DNA of 64,000 bases, from assembly GCF_002261215.1 (NCBI RefSeq), contig NZ_NEVS01000004.1, positions 1,240,001-1,304,000 on the forward strand, written 5' to 3'. The translations under genes and the position numbers were made by a program. The notes under the pieces are model-generated. The model worked only from the letters and a program-made list of their open reading frames with translations. It had not been told where the DNA came from and made no database searches. Each line of letters starts with the position of its first letter. Within the stretch, counting starts at the first letter, position 1. Below are positions 35,207-44,808 of the stretch, in pieces. The DNA comes from Bordetella genomosp. 11 (GTDB taxonomy: Bacteria > Pseudomonadota > Gammaproteobacteria > Burkholderiales > Burkholderiaceae_B).

Positions 35207-36079
35207 ATGAGCGAAACAACGAAACAGCGCCTGCGCCGCCGGGTGGAGCAGCGCAACGGCCTGCTCGTTCCCGGCGCCTTCAATGCCATGAGCGCCCGGG
35301 TCGTGGCCGACCAGGGCTTCGAGGCGGTCTACCTGACCGGGGCCGGGCTGACCAATATGCACTACGGTGTGCCCGATCTGGGCATCATCGGCCTGCGCGA
35401 CGTGGCCGATGCCACATCGCGCCTGCGTGAAGCGGTGGACCTTCCCATCATCGTCGACGGCGACACCGGTTTCGGCAACGCCGTGAACGTCTGGCACACC
35501 GTGCGCGCGCTGGAACACGCCGGCGCGGACGCCATCCAGCTGGAAGACCAGTTGTTTCCCAAGCGCTGCGGCCACTTTTCCGGGAAGGAAGTCGCGCCGC
35601 TGCCCGAGATGCTTTCAAAGATCCGCGCCGCGGCCGACGCGCGCAGGGATCCGGATTTCCTGATCATCGCGCGCACGGACTCGCGCGCGGTGCTGGGGTT
35701 CGAAGCGGCGGTGGAACGCGCGCAGGCCTTCGCCGATGCCGGCGCGGACATCCTGTTCGTCGAAGCGACGGAAAGCCTGGACGAAGTACGCGCCTTGCCC
35801 AAGCTGCTGAACAAGCCGCAACTGATCAACATCGTGATCGGCGGCAAGACGCCCGCGCTGACGGCCGAAGAACTCGGCCAGATGGGCTACGGGATCATCC
35901 TGTACGCCAACGCGGCCTTGCAGAGCGCCGTGGCCGGCATGCAGCGCGCCCTGGGCATGCTCAAGCGCGATGGCCTGCTGAAGGAAGATCCCGCGCTGGT
36001 CGCGCCATTCCTCGAGCGCCAGCGGCTGGTGCAAAAGCCGCTGTATGACGAGCTGGAGAAGAAGTACACGGACAAGTAG
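35207..36079 (+). CDS. Isocitrate lyase/PEP mutase superfamily protein (methylisocitrate-lyase-like)
   Basis: 290 residues, TIM barrel. Hallmarks: RRRVEQRNGLLVPGAFNAMSARV, VDGDTGFGNAVNVWHTVRALE (metal-binding Asp), the loop IQLEDQLFPKRCGHFSGKEV with the Cys-Gly-His of C-C lyases, and ARTDSRAVLGFEAAVERA. The KRCGH loop favours a lyase such as methylisocitrate lyase or oxaloacetate hydrolase over a mutase. The ATG at 35207 (MSETTKQRLRRR) is chosen over the longer frame from 35066, whose extra residues are Arg-rich and unlike the family. 190 bases separate it from the dehydrogenase gene. A strong terminator follows. Confidence 0.85.
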   Translation: MSETTKQRLRRRVEQRNGLLVPGAFNAMSARVVADQGFEAVYLTGAGLTNMHYGVPDLGIIGLRDVADATSRLREAVDLPIIVDGDTGFGNAVNVWHTVRALEHAGADAIQLEDQLFPKRCGHFSGKEVAPLPEMLSKIRAAADARRDPDFLIIARTDSRAVLGFEAAVERAQAFADAGADILFVEATESLDEVRALPKLLNKPQLINIVIGGKTPALTAEELGQMGYGIILYANAALQSAVAGMQRALGMLKRDGLLKEDPALVAPFLERQRLVQKPLYDELEKKYTDK

Positions 36080-36107
36080 GCTGGCGCCACCCCGCGCCCA
36101 GGCCGAA

Positions 36108-36140
36108 AGGCGCCGTCCCGCAGGGACCGGCGCCTTTTTT
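36108..36140 (+). terminator. Rho-independent terminator after the lyase gene
   Basis: AGGCGCCGTCCC, a GCA loop and GGGAC-C-GGCGCCT form a 12-base-pair GC-rich stem with one bulged base, followed by six T (135-140). It lies 28 bases after the stop. The stem starts with A bases on the other side too, and the convergent efflux operon ends three bases away, so it could serve both directions. Confidence 0.85.
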
Positions 36141-36142
36141 CT

Positions 36143-37570
36143 TCATTGGCGGGTCCAATCTCCGCCCAGCGCCTTGACCAGGAAGACGGACACCAGCAAC
36201 TGCTGGCCCTTCAGCTGCGCGGCCTGCCGTTCCGTGTTCAGGACCGCCTGCTGCGCGGTGATCACGTCCAGGTAGGTCGTGGCGCCGCCGCTGTAGCGGT
36301 CGGCGGCCATGTCCAGGACCTTGCGGGCATCGGCCACCGCCTTCAGCGATTGGGCACTGGCGCGGCCCAGCGCCGCCAGGCCGGTGATGCCATCCTCGAC
36401 TTCCTGCATGGCGCCCAGCACGACGCGGCGGTAGTTGGCGACCGTGGCGTCGTAGCCGGCGCGCGCGAAGTTGACGTTGGCGCGGGTGCGCCCGGCATCG
36501 AAAACCGTTTGCACGGCCGACACGCCGATGGACCACAGCAGGCTGGGCGCGTCCAGCAGGGCACCGATCTCGCGGCTGTCCGCCCCCACGCTGGGATTGA
36601 GCATGACGCTGGGGTAGAAGGCGGCCGTCGCCACGCCGATCTGCGCGTTTGCCGCTGCCATGGCCCGTTCGGCGGCGGCGATGTCGGGGCGGCGCTCCAG
36701 CAGGTCCGAGGGCAGGCCCAAGGGGATGGCCGGCGGCATCATGGAGGCGGTCAGCGGCTGCGGCGGCAATTCGAAGTTGGGGGCGGGCGTGCCGGTCAGC
36801 GAGGCGATGGCATGCTCGAACTGCGAACGTTGTTTGGCCAGCACGTCGACCTGCGTCAGCGTGTTGTCCAGCAGCGCCTGCTGCTGGGCGACTTCCAGGC
36901 CGGAGGCCGCGCCGCCGTCGTAGCGCGCCGTGATCAACTCCAGGGCGCGGCGCTGCAAGGCCACGGACCGGTTGACGACGTCGATCTCGGTGTCCAGCGC
37001 GCGCAGGTTGACGTAGTTGGCGGCCAGCTCGGCGGTCAGCACCAGGCGGGCATTGGCCAGGTCGGCCTCGGCTTGCTGCGCGGTGGCGGCCGTGGCTTCG
37101 ACCGAGCGCGATACCCGGCCGAACAGGTCGACCTCGTAGCTGGCATTGAAGGAAAAGGCGTAGTCGTTCTGGACGGTCGAATACTGCGGCGACGCGTAGT
37201 TGGTCAAGGGGCGGTTGCCCGAGATCTTGAAGCGCGCCACCCGCGCGCCGGCGCTCAATTGCGGAAACAATCCGGACCGGCTGGCATCGGCGTTCGAGCG
37301 CGCCTGGGTCAATCGCGCGGCGGCGATGGCCAGCGTGGGATTGGCGGCAAGCACCTGCGCCTGCAGGCGGTTCAGCGTGGGATCGTCGTAGCGCAGCCAC
37401 CATTCGCCCTTGTCCAGGGCGTCGGCGGGGGCGGCCTGGCGCCAGGGCGCGTCCAGCTTCCACGTGACGGGAAGTTCCACCTGGGGTTTCTGGTAGTCCG
37501 GGCCTACCGCGCAGGCGGAAAGCAGGATGCAAGCCGCGAGCGGCAGGGCCTTCGCGCGATGCCTGCTCAT
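36143..37570 (-). CDS. RND efflux outer-membrane lipoprotein (NodT/OprM family)
   Basis: 475 residues. A lipoprotein signal ends at LLSAC-AVG (lipidated C20). Two OEP repeats of coiled-coil and beta segments follow (GEWWLRYDDPTLNRLQAQVL at the first; RRPDIAAAERAMAAANAQIGVA before the second; YDATVANYRRVVLGAMQEVEDGI late). It would form the trimeric outer-membrane channel of the tripartite pump encoded upstream. Its ATG overlaps the adaptor stop by ATGA. Last gene of the operon, ending just before the shared terminator. Confidence 0.92.
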   Translation of the reverse strand: MSRHRAKALPLAACILLSACAVGPDYQKPQVELPVTWKLDAPWRQAAPADALDKGEWWLRYDDPTLNRLQAQVLAANPTLAIAAARLTQARSNADASRSGLFPQLSAGARVARFKISGNRPLTNYASPQYSTVQNDYAFSFNASYEVDLFGRVSRSVEATAATAQQAEADLANARLVLTAELAANYVNLRALDTEIDVVNRSVALQRRALELITARYDGGAASGLEVAQQQALLDNTLTQVDVLAKQRSQFEHAIASLTGTPAPNFELPPQPLTASMMPPAIPLGLPSDLLERRPDIAAAERAMAAANAQIGVATAAFYPSVMLNPSVGADSREIGALLDAPSLLWSIGVSAVQTVFDAGRTRANVNFARAGYDATVANYRRVVLGAMQEVEDGITGLAALGRASAQSLKAVADARKVLDMAADRYSGGATTYLDVITAQQAVLNTERQAAQLKGQQLLVSVFLVKALGGDWTRQ

Positions 37571-38886
37571 TGCGCGCTTCCGGCGGCGCGGCCGGTGCCG
37601 CTTGCACCCGCGGAGTCGCCTGCATCGCCAGCGTCGCTGCGGGCCGGGCCAATCGATGGGGTCGGGACCGGCGTGGGCGGGGCCGTCCTGGCCTGCGCGA
37701 TGTGGACCACGTCGCCGGTTGCCAGCGAGTCGGCGGGGTTGAGCACGATACGGTCGGTGGCTCGCACGCCGTCGGCAACTTCGATGTTCTGGCCGAAATT
37801 GCGGCCCAGTGTCACGCGGCGCAGGTCGATGCGTCCATCGGGGCCCACCACGGCCACCATCGTGCCTTCGCGGCGAAACAGCAGCGTATTGGTGGGTACG
37901 GCCAGCGTGTCGCCGGCAGGCAGGTCCAGGGCCACCGACACGTAGGCGCCGGGCAACAGGACGCTATCGGGATTGCGCAGGCTGATTTCCACCTGCATGG
38001 TACGCGTGGCCAGGTCGATGGAGGCGGCGGTGCGGGCTATCGTTCCCGTGAATTTCTGTCCGCCCAGTTCGGCCTGCGTGACCGTGACGTGCTCGCCCGG
38101 TTTGACCTGCTGGGCATAGCGCTGGGGCACGTTGATGTACACCCGCAGCGGGTCGGTCTGGGACATCAGGAACAGCGGCCGCCCGCTGCCGGCGTCGATC
38201 AGGTCGCCGACATCGACATTGCGGCGGGTGATGATGCCGGAAAAGGGCGCGACGATGCGCTTGAAGCCTTCCAGCTGACGCAGGCGCTGCTCGTTGGCCT
38301 GGGCCGCCGCGAGATTGGCGGACGCCTGGGCCGCGCTGCCGCGTTTTTCTTCCAGGTCCTGTTGCGATACCACGTCCTTGCGGCGCAGGGCTTCCCACCG
38401 CGCCAGCGTGCTGTTGGCCAGGGTCAGGGCCGCCTTGGCCTGCTCGCGCGCCGCGATGGCCTGCGACAGCTGCTGGTCGATCTCCGGCGTTTCGATTTCC
38501 GCGAGCAGGTCGCCTTTCTCCACGCGGCTGCCGATGTCCCGGGTCCAGCGCTTGAGGTAGCCGCTGGCCCGCGCGGACAGCGGCGCCTGCACATAGCCCT
38601 GCAGCGTGCCGGGCAAGGCCAGCGATTGGCCGTTCTCCGGTGTGCTGGGCAGGGTGGTCTGGACATACTGCATCGCGCGTTCGCGCGTACCGGTTTCCAG
38701 CTCGCTGGCATTGCGGATCCGGCTGACCACCGTGCGCGCCGCGCCCAGGGCCAACAGGATCAGGACGATCAGCACCAGCAGACGCGTGCGGCGCACCACT
38801 TGATCCCGTTTGAGCAGCTCGCCCGATCCCGCCTGGTCCGGCGCCAGCGGGTGTATGCCCAATTGATTGTGTCGCTGCTCCGACAT
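37567..38886 (-). CDS. RND efflux periplasmic adaptor (HlyD/MFP family)
   Basis: 439 residues. An N-terminal membrane anchor (about 33-52, LLVLIVLILLALGAA) is followed by the biotinyl-lipoyl-like half (LSARASGYLKRWTRDIGSRVEKGDLLAEIETPEID), a helical hairpin (about 125-190), the second lipoyl half (RIVAPFSGIITRRNVDVGDLI) and beta-barrel domains. The C terminus is Pro/Ala/Gly-rich. It bridges the inner-membrane pump and the outer-membrane channel. The ATG at 38886 lies two bases from the permease stop; the longer frame runs through that gene and is not used. Confidence 0.9.
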   Translation of the reverse strand: MSEQRHNQLGIHPLAPDQAGSGELLKRDQVVRRTRLLVLIVLILLALGAARTVVSRIRNASELETGTRERAMQYVQTTLPSTPENGQSLALPGTLQGYVQAPLSARASGYLKRWTRDIGSRVEKGDLLAEIETPEIDQQLSQAIAAREQAKAALTLANSTLARWEALRRKDVVSQQDLEEKRGSAAQASANLAAAQANEQRLRQLEGFKRIVAPFSGIITRRNVDVGDLIDAGSGRPLFLMSQTDPLRVYINVPQRYAQQVKPGEHVTVTQAELGGQKFTGTIARTAASIDLATRTMQVEISLRNPDSVLLPGAYVSVALDLPAGDTLAVPTNTLLFRREGTMVAVVGPDGRIDLRRVTLGRNFGQNIEVADGVRATDRIVLNPADSLATGDVVHIAQARTAPPTPVPTPSIGPARSDAGDAGDSAGASGTGRAAGSAQ

Positions 38887-38888
38887 GC

Positions 38889-41800
38889 TCAGATCTCCCG
38901 CCGCGCGGTGTCGGGCGCCAGCGGCGGCGTGGGGCCGGCGCCGGCGGGCCCGGCCTTGCGGCGTCCCAGTCGATGATGTACGCCGGCAAAGACCACCGGG
39001 ACGAAGAAAAGCGTGGATACGGTGGCGAACAGCAGTCCGCCGATAACGGCGCGGCCCAGCGGCGCGTTCTGTTCGGCGCCTTCGCCCAGGCCCAGGGCCA
39101 TGGGAATCATGCCGATGATCATGGCCAGCGCGGTCATCATCACCGGGCGCAGCCGCGTGGCGCCGGCCTCCAGCGCGGCCGACAGCACGGGCACGCCTTC
39201 CTCGCGGCGCTGCCGCGCGAACGACACCAGCAGGATGCTGTTGGCCGTGGCCACGCCCATGGTCATGATGGCGCCGGTCAGCGCCGGCACGCTCAGCGTC
39301 GTCCCGGTGATGAACAGCATCCACGCGATGCCGGCCAGCGCGGCGGGCAGGGCCGAAATGATGATGAAGGCGTCGATCCAGGATTGAAAGTTCACCACGA
39401 TCAGCAGGTAGACCAGGACGATGGCCATCGCCAGGCCGACGCCCAGGCCGACGAAGGAATCCTGCATGGTGCGCACCTGTCCCTGGATCTGCACCTGGCT
39501 GCCGCGCGGCAGCTTGTGGCGGATCTCGTCGACCTGCCTGGAGACCTGCGAGGCGACGCTGGCCAGATCCTTGCCCTGCACGCCGACGTAGATGTCGATG
39601 GCGGGTTGGATGTTGTAGCGCGACACCACGGCCGGTTGGCGCGCGGGACGGATGTCCACCAGATTGCCCAGCAATTGCGTGTTGCCGCCGCCGGCGGCGC
39701 CGGGCGCGCCCACCGGCAGGGCGAGTAACTGATCCATGCCGTCGATCTGGTATTGCGGCGCCTGCACTGCCACGTTGTAGACGATGCCGTTGCGCGGGTT
39801 CAGCCAGAAGGCGGGCGAAGTCTGCGAACTGCCCGACAGGGCGATCAGCACGCTTTGCCCGACGTTGGCCGCGCTCAGGCCGACCTGTTGCAGGCGCGTG
39901 CGGTCCATCACCATGTTCAGCGTGGGCAGGTCCAGCCGCTGGTGGACGTGGGCATCGACGGCGCCGGGAATGCCGCGTATCGAGCGGACCAGTTCGTTGG
40001 CCAGGCCGGCATTGGCCTGGACGTCCGCGCCGGTGAACTTGACGTTGATGGCCGCGGGCAAGCCGAAGTTCAGGATCTGCGTGACGATGTCGGCGGGCTG
40101 GAAGAAGAACTCCAGGCCGGGAAAGCGCTTGGGCAGTTCGGCGCGCAGCAGGGCGATGTAGTCTTCGGTGGGGGCATGGCCATCGCGCAGGGACATCAGG
40201 ATTTCGCCGTCCAGCGAGCCGAATGTACCGGCATTGCTATAGGACAGGTTGATGCCGCTGTTGGGGACGCCCAGATTGTCCAGGATGGTTTCCAGGTCCT
40301 TGGGCGGTATCAGTTCGCGGATATGGTTTTCGACCTCGTCGGCCAGGCGCGCGGTTTCTTCGATGCGGGTACCCGTGGGCATGCGGACGTGCAGGCGGAT
40401 CTGGCCGGCGTCGACGGTGGGGAAGAAGTCGCGTCCCAGGAAAGGGTAAAGCAGGCACGACAGCAGGCAGAAACCCAGGAAGACCAAGGCGAATACCTTG
40501 CGCCGCGCCAGTTGCGCCGACAGCACCAGCGTATAGGCGCGCCGCATGCGCTCGAAGCGCTGGTCGAAGGCGCGGTATACGCGCTGCAAGGCGCTGGGTC
40601 GGGCGGCCGGGTCTTCGTGGCCCTGGTTGCGCATCAGCAGCATGACCAGCGTCGGCACCAGGGTTCGCGAAAGGATGTAGGAGGCCAGCATGGCGAACAC
40701 CACGGCCTCGGCCAGCGGCACGAACAAGAAGCGCGCCACGCCGGAGAGGAAGAACATCGGCACGAAGACGATACAGATGCAGATCGTCGAGACGAAGGCC
40801 GCGACGCCGATTTCGTTGGCGCCGTCCAGGATGGCGGTGTCCAGCGGCTTGCCCAGGTGCATATGCCGCTCGATGTTCTCGATGGTGACGATGGCCTGGT
40901 CGACCAGGATGCCCACCGACAGCGCGAGGCCGCCCAGCGTCATCAGGTTCAGGGTTTCGCCCAGCGCCTTGAGCACCAGGATGGAGGTCAGGATGGATAG
41001 CGGAATCGTCAAGGCGATGATCAGCGTGCTGCGCCAGTTGCCCAGGAACAGCAGCACCATGGCGGCCGTCAGCAGGGCGGCGATCAAGGCCTCGATGATG
41101 ACGCCCTTGACGGCCGCCTTGACGAATACCGACTGGTCGAACAACGGCGTCAGCTTGATTTCCGGCGGCATCGTCGCCACGACGCTGGGCAGCAGCGCGC
41201 GCAGATCGGACACGATGTCCAGCGTGGAGGCGCCGCCGTTCTTCAGCACCGACAGCAGAACGCCGCGCACGCCGTCCTGGCGCACGATATTGGTCTGCGG
41301 GTTGTAGCCGTCGCGCACATAGGCGACGTCCCGGACATAGGTGGTGGCGCCGCCCGGTACCGCGCGCACCGGCAGGTTGTTCAGCCCGGCGATGGTCTCC
41401 GGCGAGCTGTTCATCCGCACGTTGTATTCGGTTTCACCGAACTTGGCCGTGCCCGATGGCAGGATCAGGTTCTGGGCATTGATGGCGTTGACCACATCGG
41501 ACGGCGACAAGCCGCGCGCCTGCAGCGCCTGCAGGTCCAGGTCGACCGAAATCACGCGGTTCTTCCCGCCGTAGGGAAAGGGCACGGCCACGCCGGGTAT
41601 CGTGATCAGGCGCGGCCGCAGGGTGTTCAGCGCGGTGTCGAACAACGCCTGTTCCGGCATCGTGGGGCTGGACAGGCCCAGCTGTATCACCGGGATGCTC
41701 GACGCCGAATACTTGATCACCAGAGGCGGCGTGATGCCGGGCGGCAACTGGCGCACCTGGGTCTGCTCGGCGGCCACCACCTGGGCGATGGCGGTCTGGA

Positions 41801-42104
41801 TGTTCGCCGTGGGCTGGAAAAAGATCTTGATGACCGTAATGCCGGCCAGCGAGGTCGATTCGATGTGCTCGATATCGCTTACCGTGGTGGTCAGGCTGCG
41901 TTCATTCTGCGCGGCGATGCGCTGGCCCATTTCCTGGGCGGACAAGCCGTTGTAGTTCCAGATGATGCTGATGACCGGGATGTTGATTTCCGGGAAGACG
42001 TCCGTGGCCATGCGCATCAGTGCGAAAGGCGTGGCCAGGATGATCAGCAGCGCCATCACGATGAACGTGTAGGGGCGCCGCAACGCCAATTGCACTACCG
42101 ACAC
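38889..42104 (-). CDS. RND efflux transporter permease
   Basis: 1071 residues, the usual size for a proton-driven RND pump. Twelve membrane segments, with the first at about 10-28 (YTFIVMALLIILATPFALM), two large periplasmic loops, and the central TM4 region GGLALSVGILVDQAIVTIENIERHM, where an Asp takes part in proton relay. VFPEINIPVISIIWNYNGLSA and the C-terminal GAIMTMGVATANSILLVSFA are family signatures. The start is a GTG at 42104 with a G-rich stretch upstream. It heads a permease, adaptor, outer-membrane channel operon with no adjacent regulator. The substrate range cannot be told from sequence. Confidence 0.92.
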   Translation of the reverse strand: MSVVQLALRRPYTFIVMALLIILATPFALMRMATDVFPEINIPVISIIWNYNGLSAQEMGQRIAAQNERSLTTTVSDIEHIESTSLAGITVIKIFFQPTANIQTAIAQVVAAEQTQVRQLPPGITPPLVIKYSASSIPVIQLGLSSPTMPEQALFDTALNTLRPRLITIPGVAVPFPYGGKNRVISVDLDLQALQARGLSPSDVVNAINAQNLILPSGTAKFGETEYNVRMNSSPETIAGLNNLPVRAVPGGATTYVRDVAYVRDGYNPQTNIVRQDGVRGVLLSVLKNGGASTLDIVSDLRALLPSVVATMPPEIKLTPLFDQSVFVKAAVKGVIIEALIAALLTAAMVLLFLGNWRSTLIIALTIPLSILTSILVLKALGETLNLMTLGGLALSVGILVDQAIVTIENIERHMHLGKPLDTAILDGANEIGVAAFVSTICICIVFVPMFFLSGVARFLFVPLAEAVVFAMLASYILSRTLVPTLVMLLMRNQGHEDPAARPSALQRVYRAFDQRFERMRRAYTLVLSAQLARRKVFALVFLGFCLLSCLLYPFLGRDFFPTVDAGQIRLHVRMPTGTRIEETARLADEVENHIRELIPPKDLETILDNLGVPNSGINLSYSNAGTFGSLDGEILMSLRDGHAPTEDYIALLRAELPKRFPGLEFFFQPADIVTQILNFGLPAAINVKFTGADVQANAGLANELVRSIRGIPGAVDAHVHQRLDLPTLNMVMDRTRLQQVGLSAANVGQSVLIALSGSSQTSPAFWLNPRNGIVYNVAVQAPQYQIDGMDQLLALPVGAPGAAGGGNTQLLGNLVDIRPARQPAVVSRYNIQPAIDIYVGVQGKDLASVASQVSRQVDEIRHKLPRGSQVQIQGQVRTMQDSFVGLGVGLAMAIVLVYLLIVVNFQSWIDAFIIISALPAALAGIAWMLFITGTTLSVPALTGAIMTMGVATANSILLVSFARQRREEGVPVLSAALEAGATRLRPVMMTALAMIIGMIPMALGLGEGAEQNAPLGRAVIGGLLFATVSTLFFVPVVFAGVHHRLGRRKAGPAGAGPTPPLAPDTARREI

Positions 42105-42524
42105 GGCGGGCCCCCGGGCGTAAGCGGATCAGACGACAGCAGCAGCATGATGCGGGCACCCCGGCGGGGCGTCGGTGGACGGGGCGCGCGCGAGCCAACC
42201 GGCCGCCCGCGAGCGGTCGCGTCATGGCAAGTGGAGGATCCGCGGCGAGCCTGAACAGACTACGAAAAGTAACAGGTATTCTTAGGCATACCGCGGCAAA
42301 GCGCAAGACGGGTAAACAGGGGGTTTGCCCTGATGTCCTCCCGGATGTCCATCATCTGGACGAATGCGGGCGCGTCCGCCGCGGGGTAGGGCACTATTGC
42401 GGGCCGTCACCGCCCTGATGCGCCGGCATGTCGCGCCGCAAATCGCGTCCGTCCGGGCGCTGGGTTAAGCTCTCGCCTCGCCGATTTGTTGAACCGTTGC
42501 TTACAGACACCGCCTACATCGACC
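42105..42524. other. 420-base divergent intergenic region between the RND operon and lldD
   Basis: No gene of credible composition is seen. The region must hold promoters for both directions. The stretch around 42260-42290 is relatively AT-rich (AAAAGTAACAGGTATTCTTAGG), but I cannot assign -35 and -10 elements with confidence, and no clear inverted repeat stands out. Confidence 0.4.
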
Positions 42525-43694
42525 ATGCCTTTGCCGTCACGAGCCTTCGTCACCACTATTGAAGACCTGCGCAAAATCGCCCAGAAACGGGTACCGCGCA
42601 TGTTCTACGACTACGCGGATTCCGGCTCATGGACTGAATCGACCTACCGCGCCAACGAGACCGACCTGCAGAAAATCCGTTTTCGCCAGCGGGTGGCACG
42701 CAATATGGATAACCGCACCATCGCCACGACGATGGCGGGCATTCCCACCGCCATGCCGGTGGCGCTGGCGCCTACCGGCTTGACCGGCATGCAGCACGCG
42801 GACGGCGAGATCCTGGCGGCGCAGGCGGCCGAAGCTTTCGGCGTACCGTTCACGTTGTCCACCATGAGCATTTGCTCGATCGAGGACGTGGCGGAGAACA
42901 CCACGAAGCCGTTCTGGTTCCAGCTTTACATGATGCGCGACCGCGATTTCATCGAGCGGCTGATCGACCGCGCGAAGGCCGCGAATTGCTCCGCCCTGAT
43001 GTTGACGCTGGATCTGCAGATCCTCGGCCAGCGGCACAAGGATCTGCGCAACGGCCTGACGGCGCCGCCGCGCCTGACGCTGCGCAATATCCTGAACATG
43101 GCCGGCAAGCCGGCCTGGTGCTACCACATGCTGCGCACCCCGCGGCGTACCTTCCGCAATATCGTCGGCCATGCCAAGGGCGTGGGCGATATGTCGTCGC
43201 TGTCGTCCTGGACGGCAGAGCAGTTCGATCCGCGACTGAACTGGGGCGATGTCGAATGGATCAAGCGGAAGTGGGGCGGCAAGCTCATCATCAAGGGCAT
43301 CCTGGACCCGGATGATGCGAGGCTGGCCGTCGACACCGGCGCCGACGCATTGATCGTCAGCAACCATGGCGGGCGCCAGCTGGACGGCGCCATGTCGTCG
43401 ATCAGCATGCTGCCTTCCATCGTGGATGCGGTGGGCGGCAGGACCGAGGTGTGGATGGACAGCGGCATACGTTCCGGCCAGGACATCCTGCGCGCCGTGG
43501 CACTGGGCGCGCGCGGCACCCTGATCGGACGGTCCTTCCTGTACGGCCTGGGGGCGGGCGGGCGCGAAGGGGTGACCAAGGCGCTGCAGATCCTGGCCAA
43601 CGAGCTGGACGTCACGATGGCCTTGTGCGGCCATCGGGATATCCAGGATATCGACCGTGGCATCCTGATGCCGGGCACTTTCCCGGCCGCATGA
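42525..43694 (+). CDS. lldD: FMN-dependent alpha-hydroxy-acid dehydrogenase (L-lactate dehydrogenase type)
   Basis: 389 residues. It oxidises L-lactate or a related L-2-hydroxy acid and passes electrons to the quinone pool. Motifs: VPRMFYDYADSGSWTE (flavin-site Tyr), ALAPTGLTGMQHADGE, FQLYMMRDRDFIERL, LIIKGILDPDDARLAVDTGADALIVSNHGGRQLDGA with the catalytic His in SNHGGRQ, and DSGIRSGQDILRAVALGARGTLIGRSFLYGLGAGG for FMN phosphate binding. The ATG at 42525 gives the usual N terminus; the frame is open to 42486. A convergent LysR gene ends 13 bases after it. Other 2-hydroxy acids such as glycolate or mandelate remain possible. Confidence 0.88.
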   Translation: MPLPSRAFVTTIEDLRKIAQKRVPRMFYDYADSGSWTESTYRANETDLQKIRFRQRVARNMDNRTIATTMAGIPTAMPVALAPTGLTGMQHADGEILAAQAAEAFGVPFTLSTMSICSIEDVAENTTKPFWFQLYMMRDRDFIERLIDRAKAANCSALMLTLDLQILGQRHKDLRNGLTAPPRLTLRNILNMAGKPAWCYHMLRTPRRTFRNIVGHAKGVGDMSSLSSWTAEQFDPRLNWGDVEWIKRKWGGKLIIKGILDPDDARLAVDTGADALIVSNHGGRQLDGAMSSISMLPSIVDAVGGRTEVWMDSGIRSGQDILRAVALGARGTLIGRSFLYGLGAGGREGVTKALQILANELDVTMALCGHRDIQDIDRGILMPGTFPAA

Positions 43695-43707
43695 GGCTGC
43701 CGGCAGT

Positions 43708-44595
43708 CTAAAGATGAGACTGCAGGATGACGTCGTAGAGGCGCTGCGCGGCCGCCGACAGGGCGCGCCCGCGGCGCCGTATCAATCCGAGCGTGCGTGA
43801 AATCGGCGGATCCACCAGCGGCACGCTGACCAGCGTCGCGTGTCCCAGCTGCGGCATGCCCAGCTTGGGCACGACTCCCACTCCCACCCCGGCTTCCACC
43901 AGGCTGACCAGCGCGGGCACGTGCTGGACTTCGCAGAACCATCGGGGCAGCGCGGCGGTATTGGCCAGCGCCTGGTCGATCAGCATGCGGTTGCCGCTGC
44001 CCTGGGCGACCGCAATGTAGTCGTGATCGGCCAGCTCGGCCCAGCGCACCTTGCGCTTGCGCGCCAGCGGATGTTCCCGGGAGCAGGCCAGGACGAAGGG
44101 GTCTTCGATCAGCGGTTCGAATTCCACGTCCGGCTCCTGCGTGCCGATGTAGGTCAGGCCGAAATCGGCTTCGCTGCGCGCCACGGTGGTCAGGATTTCA
44201 GCGGAGGTTTCGTCGCGGATGCGCAGACGAATGCGCGGATACTCGTCGTGATAGGCCTTGATCACGCGCGGCAGGAAAAATGCCACCGCCGATGGGACGC
44301 AGGCGATCGTGACTTCGCCGGACATGCGGTCGGCCAGGTCGCGCGTGCCCAGCAGGGCGCTTTCCAGTTCGTTCAGGACATGCCGGGCCTTGTGGACGAA
44401 GCCGCGGCCCGCGGTGGTCAATTCGAGGCGCCGGGTGGTGCGTTCGAACAGGCGCAGGCCCAGTGCGTTTTCCAGTTTCTCGATACGGCGGCTGAGCGCC
44501 GACTGCGAAATGCAGAGGATTTCCGCTGCGGCGCGGAAACTGCCATGGTCGCTCGCGGCGACAAAGGCACGCAGGTCTGCCAGGTCGAAATTCAT
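43708..44595 (-). CDS. LysR family transcriptional regulator
   Basis: 295 residues. The N-terminal winged helix-turn-helix (about 5-62: FVAASDHGSFRAAAEILCISQSALSRRIEKLE) is canonical, followed by the type 2 periplasmic-binding fold effector domain (about 90-295). It is divergent from the MmgE/PrpD gene at 44809, with a T-N11-A LysR box between them, so that operon is the likely target; it may also repress its own gene, as is usual for this family. No signs of damage. Confidence 0.9.
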   Translation of the reverse strand: MNFDLADLRAFVAASDHGSFRAAAEILCISQSALSRRIEKLENALGLRLFERTTRRLELTTAGRGFVHKARHVLNELESALLGTRDLADRMSGEVTIACVPSAVAFFLPRVIKAYHDEYPRIRLRIRDETSAEILTTVARSEADFGLTYIGTQEPDVEFEPLIEDPFVLACSREHPLARKRKVRWAELADHDYIAVAQGSGNRMLIDQALANTAALPRWFCEVQHVPALVSLVEAGVGVGVVPKLGMPQLGHATLVSVPLVDPPISRTLGLIRRRGRALSAAAQRLYDVILQSHL

Positions 44596-44671
44596 CGCAA
44601 GTAAGCCCGGGTGTGTTGCGGCGCGTCAGATATGTCCGTGCCGGGGCATTCGTACCGGCGGGCCGCGTTGA

Positions 44672-44684
44672 TGCGTAAATCGCA
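44672..44684. promoter_or_regulatory. Candidate LysR box (T-N11-A)
   Basis: TGCG-TAAAT-CGCA is a 13-base interrupted palindrome that fits the T-N11-A consensus. It is 77 bases upstream of the LysR gene and 125 upstream of the MmgE/PrpD gene, the usual position for control of a divergent pair. Assigned by symmetry and position only. Confidence 0.45.
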
Positions 44685-44808
44685 AGAATCCTAACAATAT
44701 TTGCACTTTACACGATTGTCGGTCCTCTGCATTCTTCGCGCATATTCAAAATCAAAAAAAGCGCCGGCCATCATCCCGAGGCCGGCGGATAAGGAAGGAG
44801 CAAAAAGC

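Noticed and set aside
36143..37945. A 599-codon plus-strand open frame
   Set aside because: It is antisense to the outer-membrane channel and adaptor genes, which have lipobox and family motifs.
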